From NCBI GenBank assembly GCA_002315945.1, contig DCIJ01000079.1:1-18248 (forward strand): DNA of 18,248 nucleotides, written 5' to 3'. A program made the translations under genes and the position numbers. How positions within the stretch are numbered: position 1 is the first letter of the stretch; the number at the start of each line of letters is the position of its first letter. Shown in pieces: positions 7,557-14,574 of this stretch. The notes under the pieces were generated by a model. That model was not told the origin of the DNA, did not search any database, and saw only the letters and a list, made by a program, of their open reading frames with translations. Source of the DNA: Lachnospiraceae bacterium UBA1729. GTDB taxonomy: Bacteria > Bacillota > Clostridia > Lachnospirales > Lachnospiraceae.

Positions 7557-8249
7557 TTATAAAAACAGCCTTAGTTCTTCGTCGCTAAGTTCTCTATACT
7601 GCCCGGGCAGCAAAGAATCATCAAGCTTTAGGCTGCCAATAGACAGCCTTTTAAGATAAAGTACCTGATTATCAACAGCCTTCAGCATTCTCTTAACCTG
7701 ATGAAATCGACCTTCATGAATAGTCAGCAGACATGTACAGGCTTCACCAATTTCAACCGTACATGGTTCTGTTGGTTTATCGTCTCCTATATCAACACCC
7801 TTCATGAGTGTATCTGCCGCTTCTTTTGTAAGTTCTTTTTCAAGCTTACAAAAATATGTCTTGTTAACATGGAACCCGGGAGCCATAAGCCTGTGATTCA
7901 GACTGCCGTCATTAGTAATCAACAATAGCCCCTCAGTATCCTTATCCAGTCGTCCAACAGCCGAAAGGTTCTTGCCTTTTGCGCCTTTCATGTAATCAAA
8001 GACAGTCCTGTCATTAGCATCATAATTTGCAGTTACACAGCCTGCCGGTTTGTGAAACATATAATAATATTCCTGCTGGTATGATACTGGTCTGCCATTG
8101 ACAGCTATTTCATCCTTAGATGAATCTACCTGTAAATCAGGCTTAGTTGCTTTGCCCTGATTTACAAGTACTACACCCTTTTTTATTAATTGTTTTATCT
8201 CGCTTCTGGTCATGGACAGACTATCAGCCAGATATTTATCAAGCCTCAT
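7557..8249 (-). CDS. rsuA: 16S rRNA pseudouridine synthase, RsuA/RluB/RluE/RluF family
   Basis: RsuA-type enzymes isomerise a uridine in rRNA (U516 of 16S rRNA in E. coli). The 230-residue protein has an N-terminal S4 RNA-binding domain (about 1-48, starting MRLDKYLADS) and a synthase domain containing YYMFHKPAG (62-70) and GRLDKDTEGLLLITNDG (99-115). Asp102 is in the catalytic Asp position. The later HEGRFHQVKRML stretch is also typical. The gene starts inside the end of deoC (11-base overlap) with little of its own ribosome-binding site, which suggests translational coupling. The start matches the family's conserved first residues. Exact target specificity within the RsuA/RluB group is less certain than the enzyme class. 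Confidence 0.9.
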   Translation of the reverse strand: MRLDKYLADSLSMTRSEIKQLIKKGVVLVNQGKATKPDLQVDSSKDEIAVNGRPVSYQQEYYYMFHKPAGCVTANYDANDRTVFDYMKGAKGKNLSAVGRLDKDTEGLLLITNDGSLNHRLMAPGFHVNKTYFCKLEKELTKEAADTLMKGVDIGDDKPTEPCTVEIGEACTCLLTIHEGRFHQVKRMLKAVDNQVLYLKRLSIGSLKLDDSLLPGQYRELSDEELRLFL

Positions 8250-8895
8250 TTGCTTTTACAATCTTTACAATACGGCTGGTACCCAGTCTGCTTGCTCCAA
8301 GTTCAACAAACTTTTCAGCATCAGCAATGCTGCTGATTCCACCTGCTGCTTTAATCTTCACATCCTTGCCAACATATTTTGCAAAGAGCTCAACATCAGC
8401 AAAGGTTGCTCCTGCTGTGGAAAATCCTGTGCTTGTCTTAATAAAGTCAGCCTTCGCCTCAGTAACAATTTCACACATCTTAATCTTTTCTTCATCAGTC
8501 AAAAGACATGTTTCAATAATAACCTTAAGGATAAGATTTCCACATGCAGCTTTGATTTCCTTAATTTCGTTCAGCAGATAATCATAATCCTTTGCCTTGA
8601 GAGCACCAATATTGATAACCATATCAATTTCTTTTGCTCCATTGGCAATTGCATCCTTTGTCTCAAATACCTTGGTAGCAGTTGTCATATTACCATTGGG
8701 AAAACCAATTACTGTACATACAGGTATCTTGTCTCCCATATATTCAGCTGCTTTTTTTACATAGCAGGGAGGAATACATACTGATGCAGTCTCATACTTC
8801 ATGGCATCATCGCAGATTCCCTTTATTTCGTCCCATGTAGAAGGCTGTAACAGTAAGGTGTGATCACAGATTGCTAATATGTCTTTAATTTCCAT
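8239..8895 (-). CDS. deoC: Deoxyribose-phosphate aldolase
   Basis: DeoC cleaves 2-deoxy-D-ribose 5-phosphate to glyceraldehyde 3-phosphate and acetaldehyde in deoxynucleoside salvage. The 218-residue length fits the short bacterial form. Key residues are visible: Asp91 in KEIDMVINIGAL, the Schiff-base Lys153 in FIKTSTGFSTAGAT and the second active-site Lys182 in VKIKAAGGI. The ATG at 8895 follows AAAGGAGA at good spacing. A candidate promoter lies in the 96-base gap upstream, so deoC may be the first gene of the deoC-rsuA-kinase-regulator-Mrr-dusB run. No other deo genes (deoA, deoB, pdp) are next to it, which is unusual for a catabolic deo operon. Confidence 0.96.
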   Translation of the reverse strand: MEIKDILAICDHTLLLQPSTWDEIKGICDDAMKYETASVCIPPCYVKKAAEYMGDKIPVCTVIGFPNGNMTTATKVFETKDAIANGAKEIDMVINIGALKAKDYDYLLNEIKEIKAACGNLILKVIIETCLLTDEEKIKMCEIVTEAKADFIKTSTGFSTAGATFADVELFAKYVGKDVKIKAAGGISSIADAEKFVELGASRLGTSRIVKIVKANEA

Positions 8896-8925
8896 TTTAT
8901 TTCTCCTTTTACCTAAATAATTTTT

Positions 8926-8953
8926 TATATAATAACATATTTTTTATTTTCAA
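8926..8953 (-). promoter_or_regulatory. Candidate promoter for the deoC-to-dusB run
   Basis: On the minus strand, TTGAAA (8948-8953) is followed after 16 bases by TATATA (8926-8931), or after 17 by ATATAA, in a very AT-rich stretch about 30 bases upstream of the deoC start. The -35 is good and the -10 weaker. AT-richness raises the chance of a false match. Confidence 0.42.
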
Positions 8954-8991
8954 AAAATTATGGTATTAACCTTTTCCGACTAGCAGAAAAA

Positions 8992-9597
8992 TTAAAAGTA
9001 TTTTTTTATCTCTGCATATATTCTGGCCAGCGGTATGCCTACAACATTATAGAAATCTCCCTCAATCCCAGATATATATTTCATACCAAAGCTATCCTGA
9101 ATACCATATGCACCAGCCTTATCTTCCCAGGGATGCATTACCTGACCAGAAGGTCTCATCTCATTGCTGGCAATATATTCTTCAATTTCTTCCTCACTCA
9201 TTTTTGAAATCACTACATTAGTTCTTTCAAAAAATACTTTTTCTTCGGATATTCCTTCATTTTGCCTGATAATACATACTCCTGTACATACCTGATGGGT
9301 ATTGCCCTGAAGCATCCTAATCATATTTCTTGCATCATTTTCATCCTTAGGTTTGTTAAGGATTTGTCCGTCGATTGAAACTACAGTATCACCGCTAATT
9401 ATCAGACAGTCATCACCTGAGTGCTTCTTTGCCACATCTGCTGCTTTACCACGGGCAAGCATCTGAACCAGTTCCTCCGGAGCCATATGGCAACTGTTAT
9501 CTTCTTCGTAATCACTGGGTTCAGCCTCAAAATCCGGTACTATATATTTTAAGTACTCTACTCTCCTGGGTGATTTGCTTGCTAATATTACTTTCAT
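8992..9597 (-). CDS. maf: Maf-family nucleoside triphosphate pyrophosphatase
   Basis: Maf proteins hydrolyse dTTP/UTP or modified nucleotides to the monophosphate, probably as a house-cleaning step, and have been linked to septum formation. The 201-residue protein shows SKSPRR (7-12), ISGDTVV, KPKDENDA, DKAGAYGIQ and GDFYNVVGIPL, all family hallmarks. I chose the ATG at 9597 over the GTG at 9603 because GTGGAG lies five bases before the ATG. Between the helix ending EEYIASNE and DKAGAYGIQ there are about ten extra residues (MRPSGQVMHPWE) where most homologues have a short G-E-P-x-D turn. The gene follows the chemoreceptor terminator by about 50 bases and no convincing promoter of its own is seen. 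Confidence 0.93.
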   Translation of the reverse strand: MKVILASKSPRRVEYLKYIVPDFEAEPSDYEEDNSCHMAPEELVQMLARGKAADVAKKHSGDDCLIISGDTVVSIDGQILNKPKDENDARNMIRMLQGNTHQVCTGVCIIRQNEGISEEKVFFERTNVVISKMSEEEIEEYIASNEMRPSGQVMHPWEDKAGAYGIQDSFGMKYISGIEGDFYNVVGIPLARIYAEIKKYF

Positions 9598-9648
9598 TAC
9601 CACTCCACTTTCATATTTTCATCAGGAAGGTTTCTAATCCTGTTTTGT

Positions 9649-9681
9649 AAAAATTTGGGGAACAAAATCTTGTTCCCCAAA
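9649..9681 (-). terminator. Rho-independent terminator of the chemoreceptor gene
   Basis: A perfect 12-base-pair inverted repeat (arms 9654-9665 and 9670-9681, loop AATC) begins three bases after the chemoreceptor stop codon. Read on the minus strand, the hairpin GC core (GGGG/CCCC) is followed by TTTTT (9649-9653). No T-run follows it in the plus direction, so it should act only on minus-strand transcripts. Confidence 0.9.
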
Positions 9682-9684
9682 AGC

Positions 9685-11148
9685 TTAAGCATTTAATTCA
9701 AAAATCTTATCTGAAATTTCAGATACTGTATCCGCAAAACCATTTATTATTTCAACATTCTTATCGCTAATATCACAGGCTTCTGTAACACTGGCATTTA
9801 TTTCTTCACTGCTGGAAGAAAGCATCATCACACTATCAACAATATCTGAATTAGCATCCTTTAAGTCTGTAATCTGATTCTTCATATCAGCGATACTGTT
9901 GGAAAGGTCTTCAATTCTGACACCAATCTGTGTAAATCTTTCATTGGCATCCGAAACCAGATCATTTTGAGCCTTGCTTAGAATCTCTGTTTTTTCTACA
10001 AGGCCAGACACTCTGTCAGCATCCTTTGCCAATTCCTGAAGGATTTGTGTAATATTGTCTGTTTCATTTTTAGTCTGTTCTGAGAGACTCCTGATTTCAT
10101 CCGCAACAACAGCAAAACCTTTGCCCGCTTCACCTGCTCTGGCAGCCTCAATACTTGCATTCAAAGCCAATAGGTTAGTCTGGCTGGAAATATTGATAAT
10201 AATATCAACTATTCCTCTGGCCTCACCAGCTTTTGTCTTTAGTGTCTCAGTAGCCTTTATCATATTATTGTTTTCTTTTTTGGCTTCTTCAACATTTTCA
10301 AGCAAGTCATTCATAGACTTAATTCCGCCAGCTATATCCGCATCTATTTCCTTGAAATTAGATACTATGCTTTCAGTCTGAACAAATGTAGCATCAATAT
10401 TATCCTGAATTGTCTGGCTGGACATGCTCTGCTGACTTATTGCACCTACAATATTGTTAATGCCGGTAGAAATATTGTTCATAGACTCATTTAAGGTCTT
10501 TGCAAATCCTACTGCGTCCAAAACATTTTCATTCACCTGACTGGTTCTTTCTCCAACATGACTGGCAACAGACTTTATCTTTCCGGTAGTCTCATTATTC
10601 TTGTCCATAATCTGAGATATCTCTTCAACAGAATCCTTAACAAACTTATCCAGAAGACGAACTCCCTTATTAGAGACAACAGTAATTGAGATTGTTAAAA
10701 TAATCTGAATCATTACTGTCTCCATTGCATCATTAATATCTGCAGCCGCAGAAATTCTGATTGCACAGTTCATAATGTTGGAGATTACAAAAGCAACAGA
10801 AATTCCAGTAACTAATTTAATATCCAATGATACTATCAGAACTATAAGAATCGGAACCATATAGGGATATGTGCTACTGGAGTCGCTGATAGCAACCATG
10901 GAAAAATAAAGAATTGAGAATGCAATTCCTATATACCTTGGATAAAGATAGGTATTTTTTCCCTTTGCAAAAGCTATCCAACCACCAATATATGTAATAA
11001 TATTAATTACTAAAGGAACTATACTAAAAACAGGCGCCTTGCCACTTAGTGCAAGCTGCGAAATCAGTCCTATGGTAATAAACACAGTTAAAATGGAATG
11101 GATAAGAATTAAAACCTTATTGGTTCTTACAAGATGTTTTTCAATCAT
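9685..11148 (-). CDS. Methyl-accepting chemotaxis protein with six-helix membrane domain
   Basis: This 487-residue chemoreceptor would relay signals to CheA/CheW. The N-terminal 165 residues hold about six hydrophobic segments (roughly 13-33, 42-62, 71-87, 97-110, 114-133, 143-161) joined by short loops, with no sizeable periplasmic ligand domain and no recognisable HAMP. A long helical signalling region follows, with the conserved hairpin tip ISSQTNLLALNASIEAARAG (320-339) continuing into EAGKGFAVVADEIR (340-353). The ATG at 11148 has GAGGG nine bases upstream. A 130-base gap with promoter-like sequence and a direct repeat precedes it, and a strong terminator follows it, so it may be its own transcript. 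The ligand is unknown; sensing might occur in the membrane domain. Confidence 0.92.
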   Translation of the reverse strand: MIEKHLVRTNKVLILIHSILTVFITIGLISQLALSGKAPVFSIVPLVINIITYIGGWIAFAKGKNTYLYPRYIGIAFSILYFSMVAISDSSSTYPYMVPILIVLIVSLDIKLVTGISVAFVISNIMNCAIRISAAADINDAMETVMIQIILTISITVVSNKGVRLLDKFVKDSVEEISQIMDKNNETTGKIKSVASHVGERTSQVNENVLDAVGFAKTLNESMNNISTGINNIVGAISQQSMSSQTIQDNIDATFVQTESIVSNFKEIDADIAGGIKSMNDLLENVEEAKKENNNMIKATETLKTKAGEARGIVDIIINISSQTNLLALNASIEAARAGEAGKGFAVVADEIRSLSEQTKNETDNITQILQELAKDADRVSGLVEKTEILSKAQNDLVSDANERFTQIGVRIEDLSNSIADMKNQITDLKDANSDIVDSVMMLSSSSEEINASVTEACDISDKNVEIINGFADTVSEISDKIFELNA

Positions 11149-11188
11149 ACACTTATACCCTCATAACAAACATCAATTAATACCTTCT

Positions 11189-11216
11189 AACATATACATA
11201 TAGCACATTTCTTCAA
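11189..11216 (-). promoter_or_regulatory. Weak candidate promoter for the chemoreceptor gene
   Basis: The minus strand reads TTGAAG (11211-11216), 16 bases, then TATGTT (11189-11194), which would give a leader of about 35 bases. Each hexamer matches consensus at four positions. I saw no convincing sigma-28 (flagellar) promoter in the gap. Confidence 0.35.
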
Positions 11217-11217
11217 T

Positions 11218-11235
11218 TATTTGTACCTATTTGTA
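11218..11235. repeat. Direct repeat TATTTGTA with 10-base period
   Basis: TATTTGTA occurs at 11218-11225 and again at 11228-11235, separated by CC. The copies therefore lie on the same face of the helix, immediately upstream of the candidate chemoreceptor -35 element. Such spacing suits an operator bound by a tandem protein, but in AT-rich DNA chance is possible. Confidence 0.4.
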
Positions 11236-11278
11236 TAATCATTTTCACTTTTTGCCTGTTTTTTGCAAATAATGCTAA

Positions 11279-11737
11279 TTATTCCACTCTTACCAGCTTA
11301 TGACCCTCATATTCCATTATCATCTCGATGTCATTTTCACCTGTCACTAACTTTCTCAGGAAATGTACATCCCCTTCCCACAAGGGTAAGCTTTCAACCT
11401 GAGAAATAGGAATCCATTTTAATTCACCCTCATTACAGTCCCAGTTAATTTCTCCTTCATAATCTGTAGCAGTATACAGATAGATATCTTCATCATCCCA
11501 TCTATCAGATACAAAGTGAATAATTCCCCTTTGATAGTACTTGGTAAGCTTTAATCCGGTTTCCTCCATTACCTCACGGCATATTCCTTCTGAAGGGGTC
11601 TCCCCCGGTTCCAGCTTTCCCCCTATTCCTACCCATTTACCTTCGCAAATATCATTTTCTTTTTTATTTCTGTACAACATCAGGTAGCAGTCATTTTTTT
11701 CAATGTAGCACAATGTTGTAATAATCTTCTTTTTCAT
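11279..11737 (-). CDS. Nudix hydrolase, MutT/8-oxo-dGTP diphosphatase type
   Basis: This 152-residue Nudix protein hydrolyses an X-linked nucleoside diphosphate; similar clostridial proteins are annotated as 8-oxo-dGTP diphosphatases. The complete Nudix box is present: Gly40, Glu46, Arg54, Glu55, Glu58, Glu59 and Gly61, in the segment running from GGKLEPGETP to REVMEETGLKL. The ATG overlaps the acyltransferase stop as ATGA, so the two are coupled. It is the last gene of the run beginning at fliF; a 130-base gap and the chemoreceptor follow. I see no clear terminator directly after it. The substrate is inferred from family resemblance only. Confidence 0.88.
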   Translation of the reverse strand: MKKKIITTLCYIEKNDCYLMLYRNKKENDICEGKWVGIGGKLEPGETPSEGICREVMEETGLKLTKYYQRGIIHFVSDRWDDEDIYLYTATDYEGEINWDCNEGELKWIPISQVESLPLWEGDVHFLRKLVTGENDIEMIMEYEGHKLVRVE

Positions 11738-12717
11738 GCTTTTTTCTTTTTCCCAATTTTATCCTTTACAAACACAATTATCACTAAGAGTGCCAAATCC
11801 ATAACGTATCGTATAGCCAGATGTTTCATAGGTGTTAAATTGTAATTTCCCCAGAAAATAATTATTCCTTCAACATAATGGATACATAATAATTCCAGCG
11901 AATTCTTTCCAATAAAACTTAAGGGCTTCTCAAAAATCGAGTTTTCCAGACCTATACATACCTGAATCATTGCGATGCATGCACACAAGCCCACCATTAT
12001 ACAAATTGCAGGTGAGGGATAATATCTGCCCAGGAAATCAATTCCTATGCCTCGCTCCCAGCCATAAAAGAGCCATATTAATGTAGCCACGCCTCCTACA
12101 ATACCCTTGAGCAGTGGCTTATTTAAACTATCCTCATTAAGCTTTAACTCGTGGCCCGCCTCCATGAATATCATGGCCGCAAACCATAGATCTGCATATT
12201 GAGGAAGATGTATAGAGCTTCCCAAAATCATACTCAGATATCCAAGCACCAATACCACTACAAATCTATACTGCTTAACATACATACACACCAGTCGGTA
12301 CATGGTTTTAGTCCAAAAAAGTGCCAGCAAAAACCACAGATAAGCGATATATCCTTCTCCAGAAATAAAAATACATGAAAGTTGCAGCTTTACATATGAA
12401 ATGAAATCTGCATGCCATACAAAGACACTATAAAGATTGATAAATACTGTCATTACAAAAAATGGACCTAAAAGTGTCTTTACGTCTCTAAAAAAGCCTG
12501 GAAGGAACTCCTCCTTAAGTCTTGCAATTCCTTTTTTATCAGATATTTTTTCCCTAAAGGTGTAGCCGCTCAACATAAAAAAGAGAGTTACATTAAAACC
12601 TGTTACCAGGTTCCACATGTGACTCTGATTTTCTATAGTATGACAAGCCATTATACTAAGGATAGAAATTGCTTTAGCCATATCTATCCACTTAAGTCTG
12701 GTTTTTGTTTCTTTCAT
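11734..12717 (-). CDS. Integral-membrane acyltransferase 3 family protein
   Basis: Acyltransferase 3 proteins move acyl groups, usually acetyl, across or at the membrane onto sugars and cell-surface polymers. The 327-residue protein has about ten hydrophobic segments. It opens with WIDMAKAISIL and has Lys15 followed by ten residues and His26, the Lys variant of the family's R/K-x10-H catalytic motif. Further family features are LFFMLSGYTF (45-54), WFLLALFW (128-135) and IGKNSLELLCIHY (269-281). The C-terminus is basic (GKKKKA). It overlaps the DUF6145-like gene upstream and the Nudix gene downstream, each as ATGA. Its acceptor is unknown. Its place after flagellar genes might hint at a surface or flagellar glycan, but that is speculation. 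Confidence 0.85.
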   Translation of the reverse strand: MKETKTRLKWIDMAKAISILSIMACHTIENQSHMWNLVTGFNVTLFFMLSGYTFREKISDKKGIARLKEEFLPGFFRDVKTLLGPFFVMTVFINLYSVFVWHADFISYVKLQLSCIFISGEGYIAYLWFLLALFWTKTMYRLVCMYVKQYRFVVVLVLGYLSMILGSSIHLPQYADLWFAAMIFMEAGHELKLNEDSLNKPLLKGIVGGVATLIWLFYGWERGIGIDFLGRYYPSPAICIMVGLCACIAMIQVCIGLENSIFEKPLSFIGKNSLELLCIHYVEGIIIFWGNYNLTPMKHLAIRYVMDLALLVIIVFVKDKIGKKKKA

Positions 12718-13088
12718 AGCTTATTTTTTTCCTTTAGTTTTTCAAATTCGCCATCTTCCATCAGTCGATAATACATCTGAAGCTGCTCAAACAGTTCAGC
12801 CCTTTTTCTCCTGACTTCACCAACCATCAGTCCTGCTGATATCTCGTCATAGTAAATATCTTCTTCACCTGGATCTGCACTTAAAAATACATCTCCATCC
12901 TCATCAAAACCTATTAAAAATATTCCACCCACCTCTTCTGTAAACAGAACACATAGAACATTTAGTTCTTTTTTAATTTTACTGGGCAGATTATTATATT
13001 TTTCATTAAAATAATATTTCTGTTCGTATGAATTAGCTCCACACAAAACTTCTCTATTCTGATCTTCAAGATATTTCTCAAGGCTCAT
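12714..13088 (-). CDS. DUF6145-like protein of unknown function
   Basis: This is a 124-residue soluble protein without transmembrane segments or signal peptide. Its core (NREVLCGANSYEQKYYFN, then a strand run around VLCVLFTEEVGGIFLIGF, then YYDEISAGLMVGEVRRKRAELF) resembles from memory the Lachnospiraceae family DUF6145, whose function is unknown. I chose the ATG at 13088, preceded by GAGGGAG. Extending the frame to 13277 would run into the motE-like gene in another frame. It starts 34 bases after the motE-like stop and overlaps the acyltransferase start as ATGA. The reading frame is real; the family name rests on recognition, not a search. Confidence 0.8.
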   Translation of the reverse strand: MSLEKYLEDQNREVLCGANSYEQKYYFNEKYNNLPSKIKKELNVLCVLFTEEVGGIFLIGFDEDGDVFLSADPGEEDIYYDEISAGLMVGEVRRKRAELFEQLQMYYRLMEDGEFEKLKEKNKL

Positions 13089-13122
13089 GTAATATATTCT
13101 CCCTCTAATACTCTTCAGTAAA

Positions 13123-14085
13123 TCAGTTAGTTTCTTCCGGAAGATTATTCTCAAGCTGACCAGCCTGCTCACTATATGTACTGATGATAGGCGCAGTTGT
13201 CTCTTCAGGCTCCATAATCTTGGTAACTCTGGCCGCAACATCCGCATCCATAACACCAAGGATTTTACCTCTGTCATCCGTTCCCATTGCTCCTAATATT
13301 TTAGCAACAAGAATCAGATTATCCTGCATGGCCTCAAAGATTTTTGCAGCCTCCTTAGGTTTCATGGCCGAATATGCTGCTGCATACTTTTCAACCTTAT
13401 CATCATTAGCTTCCTGGACTATAACCTGTCTGTAAATATTCTCCGCCGTAGCTGGATCCATTGTCTGATAATATTTAGTATATTCCTCTGGACCAGGCCC
13501 ATTTTCAGCGTAGACAACTTCTTTATAAAATTCATTTTTTATTTTTTCAAAAGCAATCTGATTATTCTCAAAGGTTTTTAATCGCTGAATTTCTTCCTGA
13601 AGCTTTAATACACTTTCTCTCTCACTGGCCTCATACTGCTGATACTGCTCCAGCTGCTGTTCAAGCTTCTTAATCTGTTCAACCGCTTCCTCTATGGATG
13701 CATAACCATAATAAACGCTCTGTCCATCTCCAGTTTGTGTTGTTGCAGAGGGCATCTTCTGAGTAGGCAGAATCTTGTTAATGCCTGGCACATCCTTCAA
13801 TACAGGGGTTAAAACAGTTGAACCAAACCCGCCAATATCAAGCTTAATAAGTAATGCAAGTATTGCCATCCAGACAGCTACAATCAGAAAAGTAATCAGC
13901 AGAACTCCACCCGAACCAGAATTATCTTCCATATACTCTTCTGCTTCATCAAGCTCCCTGGCTCTTCGTTTTGCTTCTTTTCTCTGAGCCTTCTGTTCTT
14001 CCTTAAACTGCTTTCTCTGAGCTTTTAAATCTTCTTTTGTAATTGGCTGTTCATTTTCTGGAACAGAAACTTTTTTACTAGCCAT
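13123..14085 (-). CDS. MotE/YlxF-family flagellar membrane protein
   Basis: The 320-residue protein has a very basic N-terminal cytoplasmic stretch (about 17-45), one transmembrane helix (about 60-81), a low-complexity linker, a coiled coil (about 130-178) and a C-terminal domain (about 200-292). That domain has helices around KYYQTMDPATAENIYRQV and YSAMKPKEAAKIFEAM and resembles the MgtE-N/MotE domain. In other bacteria MotE chaperones or binds the flagellar stator MotC, and in Bacillus the related YlxF gene lies between fliJ and fliK. Here the gene overlaps fliJ by eight bases and has GGAG inside fliJ. fliK does not follow. The class is well supported by position and domain layout; the exact function is inferred. 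Confidence 0.8.
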   Translation of the reverse strand: MASKKVSVPENEQPITKEDLKAQRKQFKEEQKAQRKEAKRRARELDEAEEYMEDNSGSGGVLLITFLIVAVWMAILALLIKLDIGGFGSTVLTPVLKDVPGINKILPTQKMPSATTQTGDGQSVYYGYASIEEAVEQIKKLEQQLEQYQQYEASERESVLKLQEEIQRLKTFENNQIAFEKIKNEFYKEVVYAENGPGPEEYTKYYQTMDPATAENIYRQVIVQEANDDKVEKYAAAYSAMKPKEAAKIFEAMQDNLILVAKILGAMGTDDRGKILGVMDADVAARVTKIMEPEETTAPIISTYSEQAGQLENNLPEETN

Positions 14086-14557
14086 TCTGAATCTCCATCA
14101 TCTGATTTTGTTGAACAAGTTTTTGACCATAGGTATAACTTGTCAGCTCATCAATTTCTTTTTTTTCTTTTCGATTTTCTTCCTGTAAAAATTCCTCAAA
14201 AGCTTTTTCCTTAAGCTTTTCATGTATCTTTCTTTCCTGAATAGCTTCTGTCAGCTTTCTTCTAGCGGCTTCAACCAATTGTTTTGCTTCCTCAATTCGT
14301 TCTTTCTGTCTGAGGATATATTCCTCCATCCTGATAATGGCCTCTTTGTTTGCTGATATCTCCAGAATATCCAGGGCCGAATTCAAAAGTTCCTTAGCCT
14401 TGTCTTGGTAAGAAGCTTTTCTATCATACAGAGCAACAAGCTTTTCCTCTTCTTCATTAAGCCGTTGAACAGCCTGGCCAAAATCCATTCTGGCCTGCTC
14501 CTCTAATTGAAATTTTACATTAAGAATGTTTTGCATTCTGTAACGAAATACTGCCAC
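14078..14557 (-). CDS. fliJ: Flagellar export protein FliJ
   Basis: FliJ is the central stalk-like coiled coil of the flagellar export ATPase complex and helps hand chaperone-bound cargo to FlhA. The 159 residues are almost entirely helical and charged, beginning FRYRMQNILNVKFQLEEQA, which is the typical FliJ start, with length usual for the family. The start codon is GTG at 14557, preceded by GAGG five bases away. An ATG at this site is absent and the next Met is already inside the conserved first helix. It lies 17 bases after fliI and overlaps the MotE-like gene. Identity rests on position and fold as much as on sequence, since FliJ is poorly conserved. Confidence 0.9.
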   Translation of the reverse strand: MAVFRYRMQNILNVKFQLEEQARMDFGQAVQRLNEEEEKLVALYDRKASYQDKAKELLNSALDILEISANKEAIIRMEEYILRQKERIEEAKQLVEAARRKLTEAIQERKIHEKLKEKAFEEFLQEENRKEKKEIDELTSYTYGQKLVQQNQMMEIQNG

Positions 14558-14574
14558 AATAACCTCACTACCTG

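Noticed and set aside
8969..8991. Possible terminator after maf (TTTTC...GAAAA)
   Set aside because: The stem is only about five AT-rich pairs with a nine-base loop and no following T-run.
11149..11278. Cyclic-di-GMP riboswitch or sigma-28 promoter before the chemoreceptor
   Set aside because: Neither the conserved GEMM core nor a TAAA-N15-GCCGATAA-like sequence can be found on the minus strand.
13089..13277. N-terminal extension of the DUF6145-like gene up to 13277
   Set aside because: It would overlap the MotE-like gene in another frame for over 150 bases. The ATG at 13088 has its own ribosome-binding site and gives a protein of family length.
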